64,000 nt of DNA from Cladorhizidae sp. MBARI D1340-BT2. Taxonomy: Eukaryota > Porifera > Demospongiae > Poecilosclerida > Cladorhizidae. The notes beneath the pieces were generated by a model. That model searched no databases, had not been told where the DNA came from, and worked only from the letters and a program-made list of their open reading frames with translations. A program made the position numbers and the translations under genes. Every line of letters starts with the position of its first letter. The first letter of the stretch is position 1. The DNA is taken from contig JAQNBH010000002.1 of the NCBI GenBank assembly GCA_028752905.1, positions 29,618,762 to 29,682,761 of the forward strand, read 5' to 3'. Below are positions 20,371-33,355 of the stretch, in pieces.

Positions 20371-20847
20371 ACTGAGAATTACTCAAACTCTGACAGATGA
20401 GTGATAGTGTGATACATGCACCTGGCACAGTAAGCTAACCAACCAACATATGTCACACAACAGTCAGTCCCACCAGTCCATACAGCACATGTGGAGTGAT
20501 CTCTACTACGAGTAAATAGATGCCATTCTTGTGCTGGATCAAGCCCACCGTTGCTGATTGAGAGTTCTGCTACTGAACCTGATAATGTCCAGTGGAAGAT
20601 CATCACTCATCTACATAATTACTAGAGCAGCTTTGTTTCCATGGCAAATGGTGACATCTACAGCAGTGGCAGTACTCGGCTATGAGCACGAGTTGAGCAG
20701 GTCCATAGAGGAGGACATACTTGAGGGCACAGTGGACCACTAGCGATATGTACCTGCATGGAATCATCATAGAGCACAGATGTGTAGAGTACTTTTATAA
20801 TCATGATTCACATGATTCACAATCTTCGTTGGGCTAGGGCTAGGGCA
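20371..20847. other. Non-coding; open frames of 61-75 codons unrecognised
   Basis: Only partly similar to the left arm's 4,079-4,436 block. Frames at 20,379-20,606 (minus) and 20,558-20,743 (plus) overlap each other and match nothing I recognise. Confidence 0.4.
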
Positions 20848-21016
20848 CCCGGTGATGGCAGTGGGCCAAGTATCAGCATCCTTGATGCGAGTACTGCACC
20901 CGGTGATGGCAGTGGGCCAAGTAGCACTCCTTGATGGGAGCACTGTACCCGGTGATGGCAGTGGGCCAAGTAGCACTCCTTGATGGGAGTACTGTACCCG
21001 GTGATGGGTAGTGGGT
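20848..21016 (+). repeat. 49-bp tandem repeat, about 3.4 copies
   Basis: Unit starts CCCGGTGATGGCAGTGGGCC and continues AAGTAGCACTCCTTGATGGG. Copies differ by a few bases. Minus-strand frames across it repeat LAHCHHRVQ and similar and are not genes. Confidence 0.85.
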
Positions 21017-21252
21017 ACACATAACAAAATGTTGAGATGTTTGTGTGCATGTATGTGCATGATTGCATTTTGTATGTGGTGGTTTAGTGTGAATGTGGTT
21101 GATTGGTGTTGATAGATATGCATGCATCCTGGGTTACATCCTTGTGTGTGGGGGGTCTGACAACATGTGGTTATAAGTACCATATCTGTGGCAGTCCTAC
21201 TTCTCCACAAGTCTGCACGTCTCTGCTGTGATAGACAACAACACAACACAAC

Positions 21253-24200
21253 AAGTGCCAGTACATAACACACATGGACACTAGTTTATCTGGAGTGCCA
21301 GTACATAACACACATGGACACTAGTTTATCTGGAGTGCCAGTACATAACACACATGGACACTAGTTTATCTGTAGTGCCAGTACATAACACACATGGACA
21401 CTAGTTTATCTGGAGTGCCAGTACACAACACACATGGACACTAGTTTATCTGGAGTGCCAGTACATAACACACATGGACACTAGTTTATCTGTAGTGCCA
21501 GTACATAACACACATGGACACTAGTTTATCTGGAGTGCCAGTACATAACACACATGGACACTAGTTTATCTGGAGTGCCAGTGCATAACACACATGGACA
21601 CTAGTTTATCTGGAGTGCCAGTACATAACACACATGGACACTAGTTTATCTGGAGTGCCAGTACATAACACACATGGACACTAGTTTATCTGGAGTGCCA
21701 GTACATAACACACATGGACACTAGTTTATCTGGAGTGCCAGTACATAACACACATGGACACTAGTTTATCTGGAGTGCCAGTACATAACACACATGGACA
21801 CTAGTTTATCTGGAGTGCCAGTACATAACACACATGGACACTAGTTTATCTGGAGTGCCAGTACATAACACACATGGACACTAGTTTATCTGGAGTGCCA
21901 GTACATAACACACATGGACACTAGTTTATCTGGAGTGCCAGTACATAACACACATGGACACTAGTTTATCTGGAGTGCCAGTACATAACACACATGGACA
22001 CTAGTTTATCTGGAGTGCCAGTACATAACACACATGGACACTAGTTTATCTGGAGTGCCAGTACATAACACACATGGACACTAGTTTATCTGGAGTGCCA
22101 GTACATAACACACATGGACACTAGTTTATCTGTAGTGCCAGTACATAACACACATGGACACTAGTTTATCTGGAGTGCCAGTACATAACACACATGGACA
22201 CTAGTTTATCTGGAGTGCCAGTACATAACACACATGGACACTAGTTTATCTGGAGTGCCAGTACATAACACACATGGACACTAGTTTATCTGGAGTGCCA
22301 GCACATAACACACATGGACACTAGTTTATCTGGAGTGCCAGTACATAACACACATGGACACTAGTTTATCTGGAGTGCCAGTGCATAACACACATGGACA
22401 CTAGTTTATCTGGAGTGCCAGCACATAACACACATGGACACTAGTTTATCTGGAGTGCCAGTGCATAACACACATGGACACTAGTTTATCTGGAGTGCCA
22501 GTACATAACACACATGGACACTAGTTTATCTGGAGTGCCAGTACATAACACACATGGACACTAGTTTATCTGGAGTGCCAGTACATAACACACATGGACA
22601 CTAGTTTATCTGGAGTGCCAGTACATAACACACATGGACACTAGTTTATCTGGAGTGCCAGTACATAACACACATGGACACTAGTTTATCTGGAGTGCCA
22701 GCACATAACACACATGGACACTAGTTTATCTGGAGTGCCAGTACATAACACACATGGACACTAGTTTATCTGGAGTGCCAGTGCATAACACACATGGACA
22801 CTAGTTTATCTGGAGTGCCAGCACATAACACACATGGACACTAGTTTATCTGTAGTGCCAGTACATAACACACATGGACACTAGTTTATCTGGAGTGCCA
22901 GTACATAACACACATGGACACTAGTTTATCTGGAGTGCCAGTACATAACACACATGGACACTAGTTTATCTGGAGTGCCAGTACATAACACACATGGACA
23001 CTAGTTTATCTGGAGTGCCAGTACATAACACACATGGACACTAGTTTATATGCAGTGCCAGTACATAACACACATGGACACTAGTTTATCTGGAGTGCCA
23101 GTACACAACACACATGGACACTAGTTTATCTGGAGTGCCAGTGCAGAACACACATGGACACTAGTTTATCTGGAGTGCCAGTACATAACACACATGGACA
23201 CTAGTTTATCTGGAGTGCCAGTACATAACACACATGGACACTAGTTTATCTGCAGTGCCAGTACATAACACACATGGACACTAGTTTATCTGGAGTGCCA
23301 GTACATAACACACATGGACACTAGTTTATCTGGAGTGCCAGTACATAACACACATGGACACTAGTTTATCTGGAGTGCCAGTACATAACACACATGGACA
23401 CTAGTTTATCTGGAGTGCCAGTGTACATAACACACATGGACACTAGTGTATCTGGAGTGCCAGTACATAACACACATGGACACTAGTTTATCTGGAGTGC
23501 CAGTACATAACACACATGGACACTAGTTTATCTGGAGTGCCAGTGCATAACACACATGGACACTAGTTTATCGGGAGTGCCAGTACATAACACACATGGA
23601 CACTAGTTTATCTGGAGTGCCAGTACATAACACACATGGACACTAGTTTATCTGGAGTGCCAGTGCATAACACACATGGACACTAGTTTATCTCGAGTGC
23701 CAGTACATAACACACATGGACACTAGTTTATCTGGAGTGCCAGTACATAACACACATGGACACTAGTTTATCTGGAGTGCCAGTCCATAACACACATGGA
23801 CACTAGTTTATCTGGAGTGCCAGTACATAACACACATGGACACTAGTTTATCTGGAGTGCCAGTACATAACACACATGGACACTAGTTTATCTGGAGTGC
23901 CAGTACATAACACACATGGACACTAGTTTATCTGGAGTGCCAGTGCATAACACACATGGACACTAGTTTATCTAGAGTGCCAGTACATAACACACATGGA
24001 CACTAGTTTATCTGGAGTGCCAGTACATAACACACATGGACACTAGTTTATCTGGAGTGCCAGTGCATAACACACATGGACACTAGTTTATCTCGAGTGC
24101 CAGTACATAACACACATGGACACTAGTTTATCTGGAGTGCCAGTACATAACACACATGGACACTAGTTTATCTGGAGTGCCAGTACATAACACACATGGA

Positions 24201-24672
24201 CACTAGTTTATCTGTAGTGCCAGTACATAACACACATGGACACTAGTTTATCTGGAGTGCCAGTACATAACACACATGGACACTAGTTTATCTGGAGTGC
24301 CAGTGCATAACACACATGGACACTAGTTTATCTGGAGTGCCAGTACATAACACACATGGACACTAGTTTATCTGGAGTGCCAGTACATAACACACATGGA
24401 CACTAGTTTATCTGGAGTGCCAGTACATAACACACATGGACACTAGTTTATCTGTAGTGCCAGTACATAACACACATGGACACTAGTTTATCTGGAGTGC
24501 CAGTGCATAACACACATGGACACTAGTTTATCTGAAGTGCCAGTACATAACACACATGGACACTAGTTTATCTGGAGTGCCAGTACATAACACACATGGA
24601 CACTAGTTTATCTGGGGTGCCAGTACATAACACACATGGACACTGGAGTGCCAGTACATAACACACAGGGTT
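21253..24672 (-). repeat. 40-bp minisatellite, about 85 copies (inverted relative to left array)
   Basis: Unit GTACATAACACACATGGACA then CTAGTTTATCTGGAGTGCCA, the exact reverse complement of the left-array unit. Variants (GTGCATAACA, GCACATAACA, TCTGTAGTGCC, TCTCGAGTGCC) recur at spaced intervals, again suggesting block duplications. The array ends in a shortened unit just before a transposon relic at 24.67 kb. Confidence 0.97.
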
Positions 24673-24674
24673 CA

Positions 24675-25515
24675 TGTAGCAAGCGCCCACTATATAGAAA
24701 TTGATCGTAACATAAGCGCGCATGCGCCATTTTTCCCCCTTTTCCTATTCTTTTATTTTATTTTATAGACAACACAATGACCGAGATACAAAGTTAACAT
24801 GCCTCGCTTTCGAAATAGATTTATTCAACCGCACCGTGTGTGCAATCATACGCACGCGTTCCGCTGTGGTCTGTTCAGAAAAAATCTTATTTTTAATTTT
24901 TTTATAGTGCCACCTTGGCAGAACTGTTACCTGTAGTTGATAATAAAATAAGAAAAGAAGCTTTTCTGTTTCTGCCTATGGATGTGTCCATAAATAAGCC
25001 CTTTAAAGAGAAAATGAAAGAGTTGTGGATGGATTGGCGTAGGACTTGCAACAGTAGAACATCACATGGCAATCTCAAGCAGCCCTCAAGACAACAAGCC
25101 ATTGATTGGGTCTCTGCTGCCTGGGAGTCAATTCCAGGAAATTTGATGGCTCTGAGGATAGTCTAATTAGAGATTGCATTCCGACGCTGAGCGAAGACAG
25201 AGAGCAGAGAGATAGCGACGAAGATCCGTTCGCTGATTTGGATGAAGATGTGAACGACTTGGCGTCTTTCAGTGAACCTGAGGAATAGCACTAGCTAAAT
25301 GTTAGTCAGAACAAAATAACATTTTACCCTAGACTAGAGATAAATATTTTTTGCTTGAATTCTTTGACTTTATTTGTTTCAAAACAGCCCGAGGTGCGTT
25401 ATTAAGAATTGTTTCACCAATATCACGAGGCAAGCGCCCACTACATGTAGCAAGTGCCAACACCTACGATTTGGGGGTAGCGCCTGTGGGCGCTTGGTGC
25501 GTACTTTACGGTAGT
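24675..25515. mobile_element. Possible transposon relic abutting the minisatellite
   Basis: GCAAGCGCCCACTA occurs at about 24,680 and again near 25,431, and its reverse (TGTGGGCGCTTG) near 25,488-25,499. These may be terminal repeats of an element containing the Tigger tail at 24.9-25.3 kb; boundaries are not certain. Confidence 0.35.
24909..25288 (+). pseudogene. Tigger/pogo transposase C-terminal fragment
   Basis: MDVSINKPFKEKMKELWMDW (third-Asp block, about 24,978-25,037) is followed by RQQAIDWVSAAWESIP, then, after a frame change near 25,140, the acidic tail FDGSEDSLIRD..SDEDPFADLDEDVNDLASF ending at 25,286-25,288. This order is that of Tigger-like transposase C-termini. The N-terminal two thirds are missing. 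Confidence 0.8.
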
Positions 25516-25639
25516 CCTAAGTGTAGCTAATGCCTAGCTCATCACCACTGCCCGGTCCTGACCCATTCCATGGCTTACACCTTACCAATTGCCCAGATTC
25601 TAGCCTTAGATCAAATCATTGCTCTAGCCCTAAACATAG
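25289..25639. other. No recognisable gene
   Basis: Transition from the transposon relic into degenerate 17/18-bp minisatellite units. No coding content seen. Confidence 0.5.
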
Positions 25640-28600
25640 CCAATGCCCTGGCCCTAATCCTACTTATTGCCTGGTTCTAACTATTGCCCTGGTTCTAACT
25701 ATTGCCTGGTTCTAACTATTGCCCTGGTTCTAATTATTGCCTGGGTTCTAACTATTGCCTGGTTCTAACTATTGCCCTGGTTCTAACTATTGCCCTGGTT
25801 CTAACTATTGCCCTGGTTCTAATTATTGCCTGGGTTCTAACTATTGCCTGGTTCTAACTATTGCCCTGGTTCTAACTATTGCCTGGTTCTAACTATTGCC
25901 CTGGTTCTAACTATTGCCTGGTTCTAACTATTGCCTGGTTCTAACTATTGCCTGGTACTAACTATTGCCCTGGTTCTAACTATTGCCTGGTACTAACTAT
26001 TGCCCTGGTTCTATTGCCATGGTTCTAACTATTGCCTGGTTCTGACTATTGCCTGGTACTAACTATTGCCCTGGTTCTATTGCCATGGTTCTAACTATTG
26101 CCCTGGTTCTAACTATTGCCTGGTTCTAACTATTGCCCTGGTTCTAACTATTGCCTGGTTCTAACTATTGCCTGGTTCTAACTATTGCCTGGTACTAACT
26201 ATTGCCCTGGTTCTAACTATTGCCTGGTACTAACTATTGCCCTGGTTCTATTGCCATGGTTCTAACTATTGCGCCGGTTCTAACTATTGCCCTGGTACTA
26301 ACTATTGCCTGGTTCTAACTATTGCCCTGGTTCTAATTATTGCCTGGGTTCTAACTATTGCCTGGTTCTAACTATTGCCCTGGTTCTAATTATTGCCTGG
26401 GTTCTAACTATTGCCCTGGTTCTAACTATTGCCTGGTTCTAACTATTGCCTGGTTCTAACTATTGCCTGGTACTAACTATTGCCCTGGTTCTAACTATTG
26501 CCTGGTACTAACTATTGCCCTGGTTCTATTGCCATGGTTCTAACTATTGCCTGGTTCTGACTATTGCCCCGGTACTAACTATTGCCCTGGTTATAACTAT
26601 TGCCTGGTTCTAACTATTGCCCTGGTTCTAACTATTGCCCTGTTTCTAACTATTGCCTGGTTCTAACTATTGCCCTGGTTCCAACTATTGCCCTGGTACT
26701 AACTATTGCCTGGTTCTAAGTATTGCCCTTGTTCTAACTATTGCCCTGGTTCTAACTATTGCCTGGTTCTAATTATTGCCCAGGTACTAACTATTGCCCT
26801 GGTTCTAACTATTGCCCTGGTTCTAACTATTGCCCTGGTTCTAACTATTGCCCAGGTACTAACTATTGCCCTGGTTCTAACTATTGCCCTGGTACTAACT
26901 ATTGCCCTGGTTCTAACTATTGCCATGGTTCTAACTATTGCCCTGGTTCTAACTATTGCCCTGGTTCTAACTATTGCCCTGGTTCTAACTAATGCCCTGG
27001 TTCTAACTATTGCCCTGGTTCTAACTATTGCCTGGTTCCAACTATTGCCCTGGTTCTAACTATTGCCTGGTTCTAACTATTGCCTGGTTTTAACTATTGC
27101 CCTGGTACTAACTATTGCCCTGGTTCTAGCTATTGCCTGGTACTAACTATTGCCCTGGTTCTAACTATTACCCTGGTTCTAACTATTGCCCTCGTTCTAA
27201 CTATTGCCCTGGTTCTAACTATTGCCTGGTTCTAACTATTGCCTGGTTTTAACTATTGCCCTGGTACTAACTATTGCCCTGGTACTAACTATTGCCCTGG
27301 TTCCAACTATTGCCTGGTTCTAACTATTGCCTGGTTTTAACTATTGCCCTGGTACTAACTATTGCCCTGGTTCTAGCTATTGCCTGGTTCTAACTATTGC
27401 CCTGGTTCTAACTATTGCCCTGTTTCTAACTATTGCCTGGTTCTAACTATTGCCCTGGTTCTAACTATTGCCCTGTTACTAACTATTGCCTGGTAGTAAC
27501 TATTGCCCTGGTTCTAATTATAGCCATGGTTCTAACTATTGCCCTGGTTCTAATTATTGCCTGGGTTCTAACTATTGCCTGGTTCTAACTATTGCCCTGG
27601 TTCTAACTATTGCCTGGTTCTAACTATTGCCTGGTTCTAACTATTGCCTGGTTCTAACTATTGCCCTGGTACTAACTATTGCCCTGGTTCTAACTATTGC
27701 CCTGGTTCTAACTATTGCCCTGGTTCTAACTATTGCCCTGGTTCTAACTAATGCCATGGTTCTAACTATTGCCCTGGTTCTAATTATTGCCTGGGTTCTA
27801 ACTATTGCCTGGTTCTATCTATTGCCCTGGTACTAACCATTGCCATGGTTTAATTTATAGCCCTGGTTCTAACTATTGCCCTGGTTCTAACTATTGCCTG
27901 GTTCTAACTATTGCCTGGTTCTAAGTATTGCATTTGTTCTAACTATTGCCCTGGTTCTAACTATTGCCCTGTTACTAACTATTGCCCTGGTACTAACTAT
28001 TGCCTGGTTCTAACTATTGCCCTGGTTCTAACTATTTCCTGGTTCTAACTATTGCCATGGTTCTAACTATTGCCCTGGTACTAACTATTGCCCTGGTTCT
28101 AACTATTGCCCTGTTACTAACTATTGCCTGGTAGTAACTATTGCCCTGGTTCTAATTATAGCCCTGGTTCTAACTATTGCCCTGGTTCTAATTATTGCCT
28201 GGGTTCTAACTATTGCCTGGTTCTAACTATTGCCCTGGTTCTAACTATTGCCTGGTTCTAACTATTGCCTGGTTCTAACTATTGCCTGGTTCTAACTATT
28301 GCCTGGTTCTAACTATTGCCCTGGTTCTAACTATTGCCTGGTACTAACTATTGCCCTGGTTCTAACTATTGCCCTGGTTCTAACTATTGCCTGGTTCTAA
28401 CTATTGCCTGGTTCTGACTATTGCCCTGGTTCTAACTATTGCCTGGTAGTAACTATTGCCCTGGTTCTAATTATAGCCATGGTTCTAACTATTGCCCTGG
28501 TTCTAACTATTGCCCTGGTTCTAACTATTGCCATGGTTCTAACTATTGCCCTGGTTCTAACTATTGCCCTCGTTCTAACTATTGCCCTGGTTCTAACTAT

Positions 28601-28905
28601 TGCCCTGGTTCTAACTATTGCCCTGGTTCTAACTATTGCCTGGTTCCAACTATTGCCCTAGTTTTAACTATTGCCCTGGTTCTAACTATTGCCTGGTACT
28701 AACTATTGCCCTGGTTCTAACTATTGCCCTGGTTCTAACTATTGCCTGGTTCTAACTATAGCCTGGTTCTAACTATTGCCCTGGTTCTAACTATTGCCCT
28801 GGTTCTAACTATTGCCTGGTTCTAACTATTGCCCTGATTCTAACTATTTCCTGGTTCTATCTATTGCCATGGTTCTAAGTATTGCCTGGTACTAACTATT
28901 GTCTT
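25640..28905 (+). repeat. 17/18-bp minisatellite, about 3.3 kb
   Basis: Units TTCTAACTATTGCCCTGG (18) and TTCTAACTATTGCCTGG (17) are mixed, with variants GTACTAACTATTGCC and ATTGCCATGG. Block patterns such as GGTACTAACTATTGCCCTGG followed by TTCTATTGCCATGG recur near 25,990, 26,060, 26,230 and 26,505, showing higher-order duplication. Because 18 is a multiple of three, runs of 18-bp units give long VLTIAL or GSNYCP frames; these are not genes, and 17-bp units break them. Confidence 0.97.
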
Positions 28906-29328
28906 AACACTAGCTAGTGCCCTGTCCCTAACCATTTCCTGATACTAATCCGAGATATTTCCATGGGTTAATTACCCTTGACTAATGCTAGCATTTAGCC
29001 CAGGTCATTGACAAAAGCTCTATGGGGACACACACTGGACCAACACCACACTGGGTGGAGGTAAGTTGAAGTAGGTTGACAGTAGCTCTATTGGGTCACA
29101 CACTGGAAAACCGCTCTGTCAAATACTGTAGCTCAAGGTGTGCCCGTGTCTGTGAGGTGTGCTGGTGTATGATGTGTGCCCAGTGTGTGAGGTGTGCACA
29201 ATATAGGACACACTAAGAGCTGAGCCCTATATATAGGCATCAGCCTTGGCCAGTGCCATGTACACACACAGACACACATGTGGGCATGGAGATGGTCTAC
29301 TATGGCACTCATCCCTACTGCAGCTCCT
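28906..29328. other. No gene; dispersed repeat copy
   Basis: 29,010-29,110 carries the GGTTGACAGTAGCTCT..CACACTGGA repeat also found at 29,590-29,655 and inverted near 1,064-1,125. Local GGTGTGC / GTGTGTGAGGTG runs lie at 29,137-29,205. Confidence 0.5.
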
Positions 29329-29510
29329 GACATTGGTTAGTGCAGGCTGCTACACACATAGAGTGCAGACATTGGTTAGTACAGGCTGCTACACACATAG
29401 AGTGCAGACATTGGTTAGTGCAGGCTGCTACACACAGAGTGCAGACATTGGTTAGTGCAGGCTGCTACACACATAGAGTGCAGACATTGGTTAGTGCAGG
29501 CTGCTACACA
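29329..29510 (+). repeat. 39-bp tandem repeat, about 4.7 copies
   Basis: Unit GACATTGGTTAGTGCAGGCT then GCTACACACATAGAGTGCA; the third copy is shortened by four bases. The overlapping frames it creates are not genes. Confidence 0.9.
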
Positions 29511-29644
29511 AACACCAAACAAAGATGGCAGAGAGGGCAGAGCTGTAGATAGTGCTAGATACCCAGAGAGATGTGAATTACAAATTCAAAGAGTTCTGGC
29601 AGGTTGCAGTAGATTGACAATTGCTCTTCGGGATCGCACACTGG

Positions 29645-29840
29645 ACCAACACTTTAAAAATATATATATATATTTTTTTTAATGTGGAAAATGTCCTCCT
29701 CAATAGCCAGGAGGTTAACATGAAGAGCAAAGGTAAGGAACAAGGAAACACGAGGAACATATTAAGGGGATTGTCGTTAAGGAGGAGTTAAAAGTGTTGA
29801 TAGGAATGTTGAGTATTGTGCTTAAACTGTCAAGTTAATT
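29645..29840 (+). repeat. Dispersed repeat, copy 1 (partner at 36,285-36,440)
   Basis: AATAGCCAGGAGGTTAACATGAAGAG..GTAAGGAACAAGG and ..GTTGAGTATTGTGCTTAAAC match AATAGCCAAGAGGCTAATATGAAGAG..GTGTTGAATATAGTGCTTAA at 36.3 kb in the same orientation. Starts with a TA microsatellite and T run. Type unknown, non-coding. Confidence 0.6.
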
Positions 29841-32800
29841 AGTTTTTCTATCACACTGGCCATGACACTTGTGCCATGCTGTCCTTTGTGGTACAGCACG
29901 TCTCAACCTCTACAAACAGATCCTTCTGGCCATTGGTCCTGTCTCCATGCAGTGTTTAACTCTATACCTATTACACACTGATAGTACAATATAACTATGC
30001 AAGTATGTCGATCCTTTACCTTTATTGGTAATGCTGCTACTAGGAATAGAACAGCTTGTTGGTGCACAATCTCCTGGAGTTCTCCACAGAACTCAGCATG
30101 TTTGCTTTCTTCAGTTACAGATGAGTTACAGATGCCAACCAGCTGACATGGGGAGTTTATATAAGCACATCACAGGGCAGAAATTAACAAGCTGCTGGGA
30201 TGTTGGTAAAGGATGGCCAGACATTTCATGTCAACACTGTTCGTGAATGTGTATTCGATGATTGTTGTTGATGATTTCCTTCAGCAAACATGGATCAGTT
30301 AGGACCTGGCAGATGGGGAAAGGAGTTCCTTTCTACACCATCAGCAGAACAAGCGAGTAGTATTGAAGGTAGAGGATGAACTCCCACTCTGGTAGACTGA
30401 GGACCTTGCATGGGATGATGTTTAACCAGTTGCATGTATGAGGAATGGCGATCACAGGGACAAGCCTTCTTGTTCCAGGGGTTGGGAGCCCTAGTAGCTT
30501 GCCATAGAATGGGAGATGGCCAGCTGCCTGAGAAGTGCGCCGATGTGTCTTAGCGGCAAGTGTCAGGTCAGCCAGAGAGAAGAGCGAGTGGAAAGATGAG
30601 ATGGAGCGCAGAAATTGTTTGGCTAGTAATGCATACGTTGGAGTGGAAGAATCGGAATATAGAGTAGCGAGCCTGGTCACCACCACCTCGGTGTTTAACA
30701 TCCATTAACTCAGCCGTTGAATCAGAGCGTGCCGTCTTCATTACCACACACACACTGCGTTGCCAGACCCTTTACCAATGTCAATGGTTGGTAAAGGGTT
30801 TGTATACCGAGACTTATGAAACGTATTAGAATGGACATTGTCAAACTCCAGTTCTTTTGTGCTTCATCTTGATATCTGCAACTCTAGTATATATCTAGGG
30901 AGTAGTGGTCGTATGCTATGATAAAGGACTCGAGTTCATTGATGTAGTTTTAAATGGCATAGTCAATAATCCAGTTTGATGTTCACCTGCTTAGCTCTAG
31001 GGCTCTCTCATTTTTACCAGTGCCTGACGTAATACTGGTAAAGTTTGTAGATTAATCTTAGCCATGGGTGACGGCTGCTGGTGGATGTAGGCCCAGCTTC
31101 ATGGGGGACCTAGCTAATTGTATTTGTTCGTATTTAAACCAGTGCATTAATTTTTGCAACCATGCAGTCTCCGACTTGCTCCCTTAAATTTTGGCAGTGT
31201 TCTACTAGTCTTCTGTTGCACACTCTCAACTGCCAGTGAAGTGGGTGGCACACTAGCATGCTACATTTCTTCTGCTGGAATGTAATTACAGTACTGGTTG
31301 TTCTAAAAGAGTGGTGCTAATAATAATAACAGTAGTAACCAGAGGCAGGGATGGACCCAGGTGCCCAGTATTGCTGCTGCAGTCCTCCCTCACTCTCGCG
31401 ACACACAGTAAAGTGTGTACATCATGGAGTTCTAATCAATCTACGTAACTTCCAATTGTTGGGTCCCAACTCAACAGCAGTGCCAATGCAAAGGCAACAA
31501 AGAAGTAACTATGCTTAGCCTTGTCACTAATCCTGCTCTGCTTGTAACCATGGCAGTAGCCATGGCAATATATAAAGGTGAAAACATCAGGGGAAGAAGA
31601 ATCCCTCTGCAACAATATTTTGGCCATTTTCTGAGGTAGGATGCTGACACTATACAGTATTTTTCCCCACCATAGCATGGAGTCATGTCGGAAGACCAAA
31701 CCGACCACCAGCAGTTTGTGTAGGAAGAGTTTCCAGTGTAGAGGGGATCCCAGTGGATGTTGCGACTTACTTGACATCACTCGTGTATATATTTTGCCAT
31801 CCCCACTACATTCCTCTGTATTTACACTGCTCAGCCACATGCAAGCCATCACCGTGGCGGTGCAAGTGTTGATTGCTGGGCCAAACATGGTCTAAGCTGT
31901 TGCTTCAGTGACGACCATCATTTTCCAAATGGGCATGGCTGGAGCAGGAGTTGAAGAGGAAGAAAGCTTCCAACTGGAAAGTTTCAGTACGAGGACACCA
32001 TGTCTATAAGAACACTTGGACACCTCATATAGGACAGTTCCTGCTGGTCCAATCTGAAGCGCAAAATACCCACGATTCCTAGCGGTTGGTACTATTATCG
32101 TCGGTCATTTGCCACGGGAATTCTCGAGAGTAGCCTTCTGTTTTCTACAGCATGGAGGTCGATTACCTGTGAAATTACAGGAAGAAGAAAGTTTTGCTAT
32201 ATACTCAACACAGGTGTAGTGGTTCCTTGTGTGTACACTTTCAGAGCAAAGCCAACCATGATCAAAAGGCTGGTGAAAGTGATAGCAAACAGGAAAAAGA
32301 CTATTACTACTCCTAGTTAGCTACATGTAGAAACTAAAATAATTATATTATGTAGAAATGGTGCATACAGTAGTGTGCATGTGTATCTTGTAAATTCTAT
32401 GATTATCTGTCAATATCATTCTGTGAATATCATTCTGTGCAATATTGTCACAGTCCCCTGAATCTTGATCGATACCAGCAAAAGGATCACCACCATCATC
32501 GCTGTCATCTTCCTAAAGCACACTGTCTTCCGATCTATGCTGCACTTCTTGAAGGCCTTGATGACAATAGCTGGATCAATTTCCTCCCATGCCTTCAGGA
32601 CCCACTGGCACCACAATAGATGGCTTCCTTAGCCTGAGGCTGCACCCTTGGTCAGTGTATAGCAATGGTGGGTTTTGTCTCCCTTGTGCTTTGTTTGCTG
32701 CTCAGTGTGGGCATCATAGCTCAGAGCCTGGCCTTTTAGTTCAGCACCCTTTTGACACAATTTGGTGAGTGGAAGCTGCAATATTTTTCCACTGTATGTC

Positions 32801-33355
32801 CTAAACATTCCTCCTGGATTGGATTTTAACTGCGAAACTAAACCACACCCTTGACTTTATCCATTCATCATGATATTGCATGCTTGTAGGTGGAGGTGGA
32901 CTAACTGAAGAGAGGCAACAACCATTAGTTGCACCAAACTAACATTCATAGACAGAAGAACTCTAGGTAGAAGGAAAGGGAAATGATCTGGAAGATACTG
33001 GAGTCATGAGACAACTGGTTACACAGACTTTATAGGTAATATTCTTTAATAAACCTAATTTTCCTGTAGGAGCATCTAATAATTATGTTTGTCTTCATTT
33101 TCTATTAATTAGAAACAAATTACCAATATTATATATATATACATGTATCACAATGCTTTTCACTTTAGTCTGGCTATATCGAACTATTCCGCACCAAATA
33201 AAAATAAAAATTGCAACTATGTCATAAATTATTTCATCGAACTTTCTTTTTGTACCAGCAGCATTTAAGTTTGCTAATAAAACACTCAAGAAACTGGTTT
33301 ACTATATATTAACCCCTTAATTAATGCTGCCCTTAATTAACCACGATTCTCCTCT
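29841..33355. other. No convincing gene; several unrecognised frames
   Basis: Frames of 122 codons (30,333-30,701, minus) and 150 codons (31,436-31,888, minus) resemble nothing I know and have no clear splice context. Near 30,766-30,805 there is CCTTTACCAATGTCAATGG then TTGGTAAAGGGTTTGTATACC, a short inverted repeat related to the CCCTTTACC repeats at 57.1 kb. A Tigger tail fragment lies at 32,437-32,619. This stretch is downstream (3') of the P450 gene. Confidence 0.4.
32437..32619 (-). pseudogene. Tigger/pogo transposase C-terminal scrap
   Basis: The minus strand reads WVLKAWEEIDPAIVIKAFKK followed by CSI, the conserved helical segment near the end of Tigger-like transposases (compare RWLKKAWDELHVSTIKKCFK at 5.1 kb), then decays. 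No catalytic residues are present. Confidence 0.65.

Larger units (their letters stand above)
16605..24672 (-). repeat. Right arm of large inverted duplication
   Basis: Reverse complement of 1,845-13,775 without the Tigger element, the 594-bp hairpin, the piggyBac-like element and foldback copy A. Its NLR-like gene is frameshifted. Its minisatellite cap is longer than the left one (about 85 versus 56 units). Confidence 0.85.

Noticed and set aside
26706..27059. VLTIAL and GSNYCP repeat frames as a possible secreted or membrane repeat protein (also 27,627-27,836 and 28,404-28,702)
   Set aside because: They follow 18-bp minisatellite units only and are broken by 17-bp units; two frames are open at once, which a real gene would not need.
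30333..31888. Two unrecognised minus-strand frames (122 and 150 codons) as host genes
   Set aside because: No domain, no clear splice sites, and overlapping frames on the other strand; kept only as unrecognised frames within the gap description.
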